The notes under the pieces were generated by a model, which worked only from the letters and a program-made list of their open reading frames with translations, was not told where the DNA came from and ran no database searches. A stretch of 64,000 nucleotides of DNA from JAXMCI01 sp046349435 (GTDB taxonomy: Bacteria; Pseudomonadota; Alphaproteobacteria; Dongiales; Dongiaceae): the NCBI GenBank assembly GCA_046349435.1, contig JAXMCI010000030.1, positions 23,176 through 87,175 on the forward strand, written 5' to 3'. A program made the position numbers and the translations under genes. Below, one piece after another: positions 8,802 to 16,249 of this stretch. Position 1 is the first letter of the stretch, and the number at the start of each line of letters is the position of its first letter.

Positions 8802-9307
8802 TGGCTGCTCCTCTCGATGGCGATGCCGAGCCGGCGCGCCGCGTCGCGGGCGAGCGGCGTGACGGCGACCCCGGGCGCCAGCTCGAGCCGGGCGGTGCCG
8901 GCGGCGAGCTTGCCGATCATCGTCTCGGTGACGACGCCCTCGGCGATGCGCACCGACGGGCCGGCGGCGGCGCGCGCCGCGACGGGCGTCGCCTGCAGCC
9001 GGAAGGGATAGCGGCCGGCCTCGATCGCCCGGCGCCTGGCCGGATCGGAGGCCAGCATCAGCACCTGGCGGGCGAAGGCGGCGAGATCGGCGTCGCCGGC
9101 GATGCGCACGCGCTGCTCGGGCAGCGGCGCCCCGGGCGTCGCGGTCGCCTGGACCGCGGCCGGGGCCGGCACGGGAATGGACTGCGGGGCCGCCGGCGCG
9201 GGCGCCACGACGGCGGGGCCGGCGCCGGCGCGCGCGGCCTTCACCGCGGCGACCTCCTCGGAGATCACCTCGCGGATCAGCGTGCGCAGGGTGGCGGCGT
9301 CGAGCAT
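8798..9307 (-). CDS. Microcompartment-associated protein of unknown function (169 aa)
   Basis: I do not recognise a named family. Three parts are visible. An amphipathic helix (about residues 3-24, AATLRTLIREVISEEVAAV) resembles an encapsulation peptide. A Pro/Ala-rich linker covers about 28-62. The C-terminal part (about 65-169) contains FARQVLMLASDPARR and a segment GVVTETMIGKLAAGTARLEL followed by VTPLARDAARRLGI. The last segment recalls a short motif I associate with Eut/Pdu accessory proteins. The gene lies between BMC-T and BMC-P, the position of a conserved unknown gene in RMM loci as I remember them. A cargo adaptor or scaffold role is possible but unproven. Confidence 0.75.
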   Translation of the reverse strand: MLDAATLRTLIREVISEEVAAVKAARAGAGPAVVAPAPAAPQSIPVPAPAAVQATATPGAPLPEQRVRIAGDADLAAFARQVLMLASDPARRRAIEAGRYPFRLQATPVAARAAAGPSVRIAEGVVTETMIGKLAAGTARLELAPGVAVTPLARDAARRLGIAIERSSQ

Positions 9308-9312
9308 CCCGG

Positions 9313-9921
9313 TCACCGCGCCGCCTGGCCGAGCGCGCGCTCCGCGGCGGCGGCGCCCATGCGCACGTCGGATTCCTCGCCCGAGAGATAGACCCGGCCG
9401 GTGGCGCCGATCATGCGGTAGTCGATGATCTTGATCTCCGCCGCCTTCTCGGCCTCGTTGGCGGCAAGGATGGCGTAGGAGGCGGGCTGCATCTCGAGCA
9501 CGAACAGGGACTCGCCGGCGAGGATCATCGAGCCCATCTTGTTGCGGTTGATCAGGAAGGCGTGCACCGGATCGACCCGGGTGACGATCTTGGAGGCCAG
9601 CACCTGCGGCCGCAAGGCCTGGCCCTCCTCGGCGCCGAGCGCCCGCAGCACCGCGTCGGCGGCGGCCTTGACCGTGGCGGTCGAGCGGGCGTGGAACTCG
9701 AGATAGCCGAACTGCCGCTCGACCACCAGGATGCCGCCGCCGACATCGGCATGCTTGAGCGCCACGTCGGTGAGCGGCTCGATGTCGAGCCCCGGCGCCA
9801 CCTCGATGACCTGCGCGGCCATGCCGGCGCGCGGCAGCCGGCCGCGGATCCAGCTCGCCATGTAGCACAGCGTCTGCGGCTGCATCTGGTCGATGAAGAT
9901 GAAGGAGCGCAGCTCGGCCAT
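9313..9921 (-). CDS. Microcompartment shell protein, BMC-T (second copy)
   Basis: This 202-aa tandem-BMC protein is homologous to the one at 7558-8193. Matching segments are VIEVAPGLDIEPLTDVALKH, VVERQFGYLEFHA and INRNKMGSMILAGESLFVLE. The ATG at 9921 gives MAELRSFIFIDQMQPQTL, a normal BMC-T beginning; the frame stays open upstream only because of GC bias. Two different BMC-T proteins per locus is the composition reported for the mycobacterial RMM shell. Confidence 0.88.
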   Translation of the reverse strand: MAELRSFIFIDQMQPQTLCYMASWIRGRLPRAGMAAQVIEVAPGLDIEPLTDVALKHADVGGGILVVERQFGYLEFHARSTATVKAAADAVLRALGAEEGQALRPQVLASKIVTRVDPVHAFLINRNKMGSMILAGESLFVLEMQPASYAILAANEAEKAAEIKIIDYRMIGATGRVYLSGEESDVRMGAAAAERALGQAAR

Positions 9922-9926
9922 CGCCC

Positions 9927-11504
9927 TCAACCCTTCAGCGCGCCGCGCAGCTCTTCGAGCACGATGCGGCGGATCTCCTCGCGCATCGCGGCGATCTCGT
10001 CGGCGGCGCCGGCCGGAGCGGGCGCGGCAGATGCCCCCTCCTGCAGCCGGCCGAGCGACATCGGCGCCTCGCGGCCGACGGCGAGCGGCGGCCGGTCGGC
10101 GTCGAGCGCCAGCCCGGCGAGGTCGCCGGGGCGCTCGGCCGCCTCGTCGCTCCAGGCGATCCGCGCCCAGTTGACGAGGTGCTGCGGCCCGATGTTCTCG
10201 CCGACCGAGGAGCGGCCGGCGAAGCCGGTGCCGATGGTGAAGGACGGCGCCAGGTGGGTGGCGAAGCCGGCGGCGCCCTGGCTGCAAGGGGCGTTGACGA
10301 CGACGCGCAGCGCCGCCACCGCCGACCCGTAGGCCAGCACGTTGGCCGGGGTGCGGCTGTGGATGGCGGCGGAGTGGCCGGCGCCTGCGCTGCGGATCAG
10401 GGCGCGGGCCACCGAGACGCCGCCGGCGAAGTGCGGCACCCGCACGAAGCCCAGCACCGGGCAGAGCTTCTCCTTCGACAGCGGCTCCTCGAACCCGACC
10501 GTGTCGATCGGCGCCAGGATGATCTGGGCGGCGCGCGGCAGGCGGATGCCGGCGCGCTCGGCGATCTCGGCTGCCGAGCGGCCGAGCACGGCGGTGTTGA
10601 AGCTGCCCATGCCGTAGAGCAGCTCGCGCAGCTCGGCGACCTCGGCCGGCTTGGCGACATAGGCGCCGGCGCGCTCGAAGCAGGCGAGCAGCTTGTCGGC
10701 GATCGCCTCCTCGGCGACCACGACGCTCTCGTTGGTGCAGAGCACCGAGTTGTCGAAGCTCTTCGACTGCACGATCCGCTTCGCCGCCGCCTCGAGGTCG
10801 GCGCTGGCGTCGACCAGCGCCGGGGCGTTGCCCGGCCCGACGCCGATCGCCGGATTGCCCGAGCTGTAGGCGGCACGGACCATCGGGCTGCCGCCGGTGG
10901 CGAGGATGACGTTGACCAGCCGCGACTTCATTACGTGCTCGATCAGCGGCAGGCTCGGCTGCTCGATGATCTGCACGGTGCCGGACGGCGCGCCGGCGCG
11001 CTCGGCCGCCTCGGCCATGGCCCGCGCGGCCTCGACCGAGCAGCGCCGCGCCATCGGGTGCGGCGAGACGAGGATGGCGTTGCGCGTCAGCAGCGCCATC
11101 ATGATCTTGAAGAAGATGGTGCAGACCGGGTTGGTCGAGGGGGTGAGCGCGAACACCACCCCGGCCGGGCGCGGCAGCTCGACGATGCGGTCGGCCTCGC
11201 GCAGGCGCGGCGAGCAGAAATCCTCGCCGCGATAGCGCTCGTACATGCCGCGCGAGGTGATCTCGTTCTTGATCTTCTTGTGCTCGGCGACGCCGAAGCC
11301 GGTCTCCTTGACGGCCGCCTCGGCGAGCGCGCCGGCCTTGGCGAAGCCGGCCTCGGCGGCGGCGCGGACGATCGCGTCGACCTCGTCGCGGCGGTAGCGG
11401 GCGAAGCTGGCGGCGGCCCAGGCGGCCGTCTCCAGCATCATGTCGGCGGTGCCGGTCGCCCGCTTCTCGCCGGCGAGCAGCTCCTCGATGATCGCGCTGC
11501 TCAT
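9927..11504 (-). CDS. Microcompartment aldehyde dehydrogenase (PduP/EutE-like), with C-terminal encapsulation peptide
   Basis: This 525-aa member of the CoA-acylating aldehyde dehydrogenase superfamily would oxidise an aldehyde (probably propionaldehyde or a close analogue) inside the shell, with NAD and CoA. The likely catalytic cysteine is C256 in SFDNSVLCTNES, and the cofactor region includes FALTPSTNPVCTIFFK. After the core there is a flexible Ala/Pro segment (EGASAAPAPAGAAD) and a terminal amphipathic helix (EIAAMREEIRRIVLEELRG). That is the usual design of a C-terminal encapsulation peptide. It starts 3 nt after the PLP-enzyme stop, so the two are co-transcribed. Product specificity (acyl-CoA or free acid) cannot be settled from sequence. 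Confidence 0.87.
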   Translation of the reverse strand: MSSAIIEELLAGEKRATGTADMMLETAAWAAASFARYRRDEVDAIVRAAAEAGFAKAGALAEAAVKETGFGVAEHKKIKNEITSRGMYERYRGEDFCSPRLREADRIVELPRPAGVVFALTPSTNPVCTIFFKIMMALLTRNAILVSPHPMARRCSVEAARAMAEAAERAGAPSGTVQIIEQPSLPLIEHVMKSRLVNVILATGGSPMVRAAYSSGNPAIGVGPGNAPALVDASADLEAAAKRIVQSKSFDNSVLCTNESVVVAEEAIADKLLACFERAGAYVAKPAEVAELRELLYGMGSFNTAVLGRSAAEIAERAGIRLPRAAQIILAPIDTVGFEEPLSKEKLCPVLGFVRVPHFAGGVSVARALIRSAGAGHSAAIHSRTPANVLAYGSAVAALRVVVNAPCSQGAAGFATHLAPSFTIGTGFAGRSSVGENIGPQHLVNWARIAWSDEAAERPGDLAGLALDADRPPLAVGREAPMSLGRLQEGASAAPAPAGAADEIAAMREEIRRIVLEELRGALKG

Positions 11505-11507
11505 GGC

Positions 11508-12794
11508 CTAGCGCCCCATCGCCCGGCGCCGGCCGGCCGGGCTCTTGCCAAAGCACTCGGCGCGGGCCAGCCCGATCGCCCGCTCGCAGCGCTCGAGCAG
11601 CTCCTGGCAGAGGGCTGCCGACATCAGCACGCCCGGCTTGAACTGCAGGACGCGGGGATCGAGGGTCGAGAAGATCGCCCAGACGCCGTTCTCGTAGAGG
11701 TGCCGCATCACCGGCTTGGCGCCCTCGGGATAGTCGAACTCCAGCCCCATCACCACGCCGCACTGGCGGATGCCGACGAAGAAGTCGCCATAGAGCTTCA
11801 TGATCTCGCCGAGGCCGCTGCGCATCGTCTCGGAGATGTAGTTGACCATCTGCCGGACGGCCGGCCGCTCGAGGATCTCCAGCGTCTTCATCGCGACGAG
11901 GCAGCCGAGCTCGGCGCCGCCCGCGGTCGACATGTGGCCGAAGCCGTCCTCCTTGAGCCAGCCGGCATACTGCTCGCGCACCATGGCGCAGGAGATCGGG
12001 TACATGCCGCCCGAGATGCCCTTGCCGGTGACGACGATGTCGGGATCGAGCCCGTAGCGCTGGTAGCCCCACATCTCGCCGCAGCGCATCAGCCCGGTCT
12101 GCACCTCGTCGGCGATGTAGAGCGCGTCGTACTTGCGGCAGAGCCGCTCGACCTCGGTGAGATAGCCCGGCAGCGGCATCGGAAAGCCGTAGGTCGCCGG
12201 GATCGTCTCCATGATGACAGCCGCCACGTCGCGGCCCCTGAGGGCGTCCTCCATGGCGGAGAGGTCGTTGAACGGCACATGGACGAACTCGTCCGGCCGG
12301 TCGGACAGGAACAGCTTCGAGAAGCGGTCGGCGCCGGTCGCCACGGCAAGGCCGGTATGGCCGTGATAGGCCTTGATCACCGAGACGATCTTGCGCCGCT
12401 GCTTGGCGTGGCGCGCGGTCTTCAGCGCGATGTCGATCGCCTCGGCGCCGCCGGCCCCGTACATGGTGTATTGCAGCAGGCCGCCGGTGGTGGCGGCCAG
12501 CCGCTCGGCCAGCGCCGTGCGGGCGAGCGACGGGAAGTGGTGGTTGCCGATGTCGAAGCGGCCGGTGCCGCGATGCAGCACCTCGATCAGCTCGGGATGG
12601 CGGTGGCCGATATTGTAGGTGCCGCCGTTGAGATGGACGTCGATCAGCCGCCGGCCGTCCATGTCGAACAGCAGGTAGCCCTCGCGGCGGTCGATCACCA
12701 GATCGACGCCCATGTCCTGCCAGGCCTGGGTCTTGCCCGGGTTCCAGAACTGCTTCGACTTCTCGATGAAGTCCTGCTTCTCGGGGCTTGCCAT
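11508..12794 (-). CDS. Class III PLP enzyme, probable amino-alcohol-phosphate phospho-lyase
   Basis: This 428-aa protein has the fold-type I class III aminotransferase pattern: YMYGAGGAEAIDIAL, IADEVQTGLMRCGEMW and the PLP lysine K258 in VTGKGISGG. General annotation would say aminotransferase. In microcompartment loci that also carry an APH-like kinase, as here, this family is known as an ethanolamine-phosphate/1-amino-2-propanol-phosphate phospho-lyase that releases aldehyde, ammonia and phosphate. I prefer that role because the kinase and the aldehyde dehydrogenase flank it. A true transaminase is the alternative. No encapsulation peptide is obvious. Confidence 0.82.
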   Translation of the reverse strand: MASPEKQDFIEKSKQFWNPGKTQAWQDMGVDLVIDRREGYLLFDMDGRRLIDVHLNGGTYNIGHRHPELIEVLHRGTGRFDIGNHHFPSLARTALAERLAATTGGLLQYTMYGAGGAEAIDIALKTARHAKQRRKIVSVIKAYHGHTGLAVATGADRFSKLFLSDRPDEFVHVPFNDLSAMEDALRGRDVAAVIMETIPATYGFPMPLPGYLTEVERLCRKYDALYIADEVQTGLMRCGEMWGYQRYGLDPDIVVTGKGISGGMYPISCAMVREQYAGWLKEDGFGHMSTAGGAELGCLVAMKTLEILERPAVRQMVNYISETMRSGLGEIMKLYGDFFVGIRQCGVVMGLEFDYPEGAKPVMRHLYENGVWAIFSTLDPRVLQFKPGVLMSAALCQELLERCERAIGLARAECFGKSPAGRRRAMGR

Positions 12795-12821
12795 GCCGGC
12801 CTAGCTCCTTGACCCGCTGTG

Positions 12822-12917
12822 CCCTCCCCCTTGCGGGGGAGGGGTTAGTGGGGGGTGGGCCCCAGGGCCGTGCGGCGGCACCCCCACCCCCAGCCCTCCC
12901 CCGCAAGGGGGAGGGGG
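12822..12917. repeat. GC-rich palindromic element between kinase and phospho-lyase genes
   Basis: Two near-identical small palindromes, CCCTCCCCCTTGCGGGGGAG at 12822 and CCCTCCCCCGCAAGGGGGAG at 12894, are separated by about 50 nt rich in G then C runs, so the whole unit folds on itself. Elements of this type are dispersed in many high-GC proteobacterial genomes. It differs in sequence from the 79-nt element. Confidence 0.8.
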
Positions 12918-12950
12918 CGCCTGGCACCGCCGCGGATATCGCGGACGCGC

Positions 12951-13937
12951 TCATCCGAAGCGCGCGAGGTAGCGCTCGGCGAGCGCGCAGGTGTGCTGCG
13001 AGTAGGCGCGGCCCTCGGTGCGGGCGAGCTCGGTGGCGGAATGCGAGCCGATCCAGGCGAACAGGTTCATCCGCCGCAGCATGATGAAGGTCCAGAGCTC
13101 GTTCTCCTCGACGGCCGAGACGGCGCCGACCCGGCGATAGCCCTCGAGCCAGGCCTGCATCAGCTCGTCGACGTCGGGGCGGTGCTCGATGAAGCTGACC
13201 GCGGTGGCGGCGTCGTAGAGGAACCAGCCGAAGCCGCAATCGTCGAAGTCGATGACCCGGACGTCGCCTTCGTGGACCAGCAGGTTGGCGAGCCGGAAGT
13301 CGGCGTGGATCAGGCCGTAGCGCTCCGGCCCCAGGCCGAAGGCGGCGAGCCGCCGCTCCATCACGTCGACCATCCGCTGCAGCAGCCGGCGGCGCTCCGC
13401 GTCGAGGTCCGGCCCCTCCGTCCAGGGGCCCCAGTTCGGCTTGGCGCCGAGGCAGTGCTCGAAGTCCCAGGTCAGCCGCTCGAACCAGGCCGGCCGCCGC
13501 CAGCCCCTGGAATGGCGGTGGGTCAGCGCGGTGACCTCGCCGAGCTGCCGGAAGGGCTGGATCAGCTGCTCCTGGCTCGGCTCGCTGCCCTCGATGAACT
13601 GGAACAGCACGCAGTTGCGCGGCCGCGGCAGGGCCGGGTGGGACACCGTCTGGATGTCGGCGCCGTCGCGGCCGGTGATCGCCTGCGGCGTCTTGACGCC
13701 GGCCTCGGCCTGCAGCGCGCGCATCCAGGCGAGCTCGCTGCGGATGCCGTCGACCGTGTGGTAGTCCTCGCGATGGACCCGCAGGACGACCTTCGGCGCG
13801 CCCGGCGGCGTCACCAGGTAGGTGACGTTCTCCGAGTGGTTGATCATGCGCAGCGGCGCGCCGCCGAGGCCCCAGCGATCGAGCGACGCCGCGGCCAGCC
13901 GGTCGACCCCGTCCAGAACCTCGTCTTGCTCGGCCAT
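12951..13937 (-). CDS. APH-family small-molecule kinase, probable amino-alcohol kinase
   Basis: This 328-aa protein has the aminoglycoside-phosphotransferase/choline-kinase fold. It shows an N-terminal ATP lobe (VTYLVTPPGAPKVVLRVHRE), the catalytic loop H211-x-D213 with N218 (IHADFRLANLL) and the metal-binding segment VIDFDDCGFGWFLYD. It is the first gene of the microcompartment operon. By analogy with RMM loci it would phosphorylate 1-amino-2-propanol (or ethanolamine) before the phospho-lyase step. An antibiotic-resistance role is unlikely given the context. I chose the ATG at 13937, which begins MAEQDEVLDGV. Confidence 0.82.
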   Translation of the reverse strand: MAEQDEVLDGVDRLAAASLDRWGLGGAPLRMINHSENVTYLVTPPGAPKVVLRVHREDYHTVDGIRSELAWMRALQAEAGVKTPQAITGRDGADIQTVSHPALPRPRNCVLFQFIEGSEPSQEQLIQPFRQLGEVTALTHRHSRGWRRPAWFERLTWDFEHCLGAKPNWGPWTEGPDLDAERRRLLQRMVDVMERRLAAFGLGPERYGLIHADFRLANLLVHEGDVRVIDFDDCGFGWFLYDAATAVSFIEHRPDVDELMQAWLEGYRRVGAVSAVEENELWTFIMLRRMNLFAWIGSHSATELARTEGRAYSQHTCALAERYLARFG

Positions 13938-14120
13938 GAAGCTCGCGCCGCGTTCCCTTCCCTTACCGGCGGCCGAGACTAGGGGGTGGCGCGGGGCGGC
14001 CGCTTGACAGGAGGCGCGCCACTCTTGACCGCGGACGGCCCCCGCGCTTGATCGGCCGGGGCCCGCCATGCAATGATTTTTGGCGGCGTGACAAGGTCGC
14101 CCGGCAAGGGCGCTGGAGCC
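13938..14120. promoter_or_regulatory. Divergent control region between kinase operon and AraC regulator
   Basis: This 183-nt spacer separates the leftward microcompartment operon from the rightward AraC-type regulator, so promoters for both must lie here or nearby. A TTGACA is present at 14004-14009, but no convincing -10 follows at 17 nt. A short AT-rich stretch (CAATGATTTTTGG) occurs near 14080. I cannot define the operator. Confidence 0.4.
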
Positions 14121-15188
14121 ATGGCTGGAGAGGTGTCGGCGGGAGACAACGACGCTCGCGAGGAGGGAACCCCGGCCACCGGGGGCCCGACGATCCTGGC
14201 CGCCGCCGCGACCGGGCTGGTCGGCTTCATCGAGCGCAACGGCGGCGACGTCGACGGCATCTTCGGCCGGGCCGGGATCGCCCCGGAGCTGGCCGGCTCC
14301 CCCACCCTGAAGCTCCGCCTCAGCGCCTATTGCAGCCTCTTCGAGGAAGCGTCGCGCAGCACCCAGAACGACAATTTCGGCCTCTGGTTCGGCAACCAGT
14401 TCCAGCCGCGCGACCTCGGCCTCTGGGGCTACGCCGCGGTCTCCTCGCCGACCCTGGGCAGCGCCCTGGAGAACCTGGTCAACCTGTTGCCCTACCACCA
14501 GGAATCCTCGGTCATGCGGCTCACCCGCGGCGACGACGGGATGGCCCGGCTGGAGTACCAGATCACCTCGTCGCGCATCCTGGCGCGCCGCCAGGACGCC
14601 GAGCTGTCGCTCGGCATGTTCCTCAACCTGATGCGCGAATGCTGCGGCCCGCGCTGGGTCCCCGACGAGGTGCATTTCGAGCATCCGCGGCCGCAGCTCT
14701 GGAAGGACCACGAGACGGCCTTCGACGCACCGGTCTATTTCGGCCAGGCCGACAACGCCCTGGTCTTCCGGCCGGAGCTGCTCGACCGGCCGATGCCGGC
14801 CCGCGACCTCAGGCTGCTGGCGATGATGCAGACTTGCCTGGAGCAGCTCGGCTCCCGCCACCACGGCGACGACCTGCTGGAGCGGGTGCGCGCCACCATC
14901 CGCATGCGGCTGCCCTCGGGCTATCCGCCGCTCGAGCAGGTCGCCGCCGAGCTGCGGCTGCCGGCCACCGCCGTGCAGCGCGAGCTGGCCGACCAGGGCC
15001 TGACCTACAAGGACGCGGTCGAGGCGATGCGGCGCGGCCTCGCCGCGCACTATCTCGGCCAGCGGCACCTGCCGCTGACCGAGATCGCCTTCCTGCTCGG
15101 CTATTCCGAGCTCAGCGCCTTCAGCCGGGCCTTCACCCGCTGGACCGGACAGTCGCCGCGCGCCTATCGCAAGCGGCTCGACCACTAG
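14121..15188 (+). CDS. AraC-family transcriptional regulator, probable regulator of the microcompartment operon
   Basis: This 355-aa protein has the longer AraC type: an N-terminal Arabinose_bd/OruR-like ligand domain (about residues 20-210; GLWGYAAVSSPTLGSALENL is typical) and a C-terminal double helix-turn-helix ending EIAFLLGYSELSAFSRAFTR WTGQSPRAYRKRL. The start at 14121 is preferred; an in-frame ATG at 14073 would add 16 residues of poor quality. Its divergent position suggests that it senses the substrate or an intermediate and switches the leftward operon, which is inference. Confidence 0.85.
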   Translation: MAGEVSAGDNDAREEGTPATGGPTILAAAATGLVGFIERNGGDVDGIFGRAGIAPELAGSPTLKLRLSAYCSLFEEASRSTQNDNFGLWFGNQFQPRDLGLWGYAAVSSPTLGSALENLVNLLPYHQESSVMRLTRGDDGMARLEYQITSSRILARRQDAELSLGMFLNLMRECCGPRWVPDEVHFEHPRPQLWKDHETAFDAPVYFGQADNALVFRPELLDRPMPARDLRLLAMMQTCLEQLGSRHHGDDLLERVRATIRMRLPSGYPPLEQVAAELRLPATAVQRELADQGLTYKDAVEAMRRGLAAHYLGQRHLPLTEIAFLLGYSELSAFSRAFTRWTGQSPRAYRKRLDH

Positions 15189-15212
15189 CCGGACCGGCCG
15201 GACCTCCGGCGC

Positions 15213-16244
15213 TCAGGCCGGCTCGCCGGCCGCAGCGATCGGCGCCGGCCGCGGCACGCGGCGTCCGCTGATCCTCTCGAGCAGCGCCTCCCAGGCCACG
15301 CAATGCCGCTCGAACAGCCCCTCGACCGAGCGCCGGCCAGCGGCGCCCATGGCAGCGAGGTCGCGATGGGCGAGCGAGCCGATGGCGGCGGCGAGCGCCT
15401 CCGGATCGTCCGCCGGCACCAGGATGCCGGCCTCCGCCGGCAGCTGCTCGGGGATGCCGTCGACCGCGGCGGCGATCAGCGGCCTGCCAGCCGCCCGGGC
15501 CTCCGCCGCGACCTGCCCAAAGGCCTCCCAGCGCGAGGGCATCAGCACGGCGTCGGCCGCGGCGAGCAGCGCAGTCGGGTCGGTGAACCTGCCGAAGAAC
15601 TCGACGTTCTCCAGGCCGGCCGCGGCGGCCCGCAGCGCCGCCTCGTCCTCGCCATAGCCCACGAGCGTCAGGCGGGCCAGGCCGGGCGGCAGGAGCCGCA
15701 TCGCCGCGATCGCCCGGTCGAAGCCCTTCTGGCGGTGGAACCGGCCATAGGCGAGCAGCCGCAGCGGCTGCCGACGCGCCGCCGGCAGCGGCAGGTTGAA
15801 GAGCTGCGGCAGGTCGCGGCCCTGGGTGATGACGCTGAGCTTCGCCTCGTCGACCAGCCGGTGCTCGAGCATCCAGCGCGCCTGGCCGTGCGACACCGCC
15901 ACCACATGGTCGACCAGCGCATAGGCGAGGCGCAGCATGGCCCGGAAGCGGCCCGGCTCGGGCACGCAGTGGCGCTCGAAGCCCTCCGTGTAGCTGTGCT
16001 CGACGAGGATCACGCGGCGGCGCAGCCGCCGGGCCCGCAGGCTGGCGAGGAAGGGCAGCTTCGGCCAGCCGACGGTGAAGTGGACGATCGCCAGGTCGGC
16101 GTCGATCCGCGGCGCTAGCCGCCCGACGGTGGGCAGCACGACCGTGCGGTGGTCCCAGCGCGTCAGCGACTTGTGCTGCTGCTGGATCACCCCGGTGACG
16201 CCGCCGAGGCGGTCGTCGTCGAGGAGGTGGGCAATGGTGGTCAT
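15213..16244 (-). CDS. Glycosyltransferase, GT4/group 1 type
   Basis: This 343-aa protein has a GT-B fold. Its C-terminal domain carries LLAYGRFHRQKGFDRAIAAM (donor-binding region) and the EX7E-like block VLMPSRWEAFGQVAAEA. The N-terminal half (VTGVIQQQHKSL; VVAVSHGQARW) would bind the acceptor. It is the last gene of a leftward glycosyltransferase operon, starting 5 nt after the preceding stop. It probably adds a sugar to an exopolysaccharide or lipid-linked repeat unit in the cytoplasm. Confidence 0.85.
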   Translation of the reverse strand: MTTIAHLLDDDRLGGVTGVIQQQHKSLTRWDHRTVVLPTVGRLAPRIDADLAIVHFTVGWPKLPFLASLRARRLRRRVILVEHSYTEGFERHCVPEPGRFRAMLRLAYALVDHVVAVSHGQARWMLEHRLVDEAKLSVITQGRDLPQLFNLPLPAARRQPLRLLAYGRFHRQKGFDRAIAAMRLLPPGLARLTLVGYGEDEAALRAAAAGLENVEFFGRFTDPTALLAAADAVLMPSRWEAFGQVAAEARAAGRPLIAAAVDGIPEQLPAEAGILVPADDPEALAAAIGSLAHRDLAAMGAAGRRSVEGLFERHCVAWEALLERISGRRVPRPAPIAAAGEPA

Positions 16245-16249
16245 GGTTC

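Noticed and set aside
9313..13239. 1308-aa minus-strand open frame spanning several microcompartment genes
   Set aside because: Only its last 202 residues (BMC-T) are real; the rest is out of frame with the aldehyde dehydrogenase and PLP enzyme.
12951..13937. Aminoglycoside resistance gene
   Set aside because: The fold is APH-like, but position and partner genes indicate a metabolic amino-alcohol kinase.
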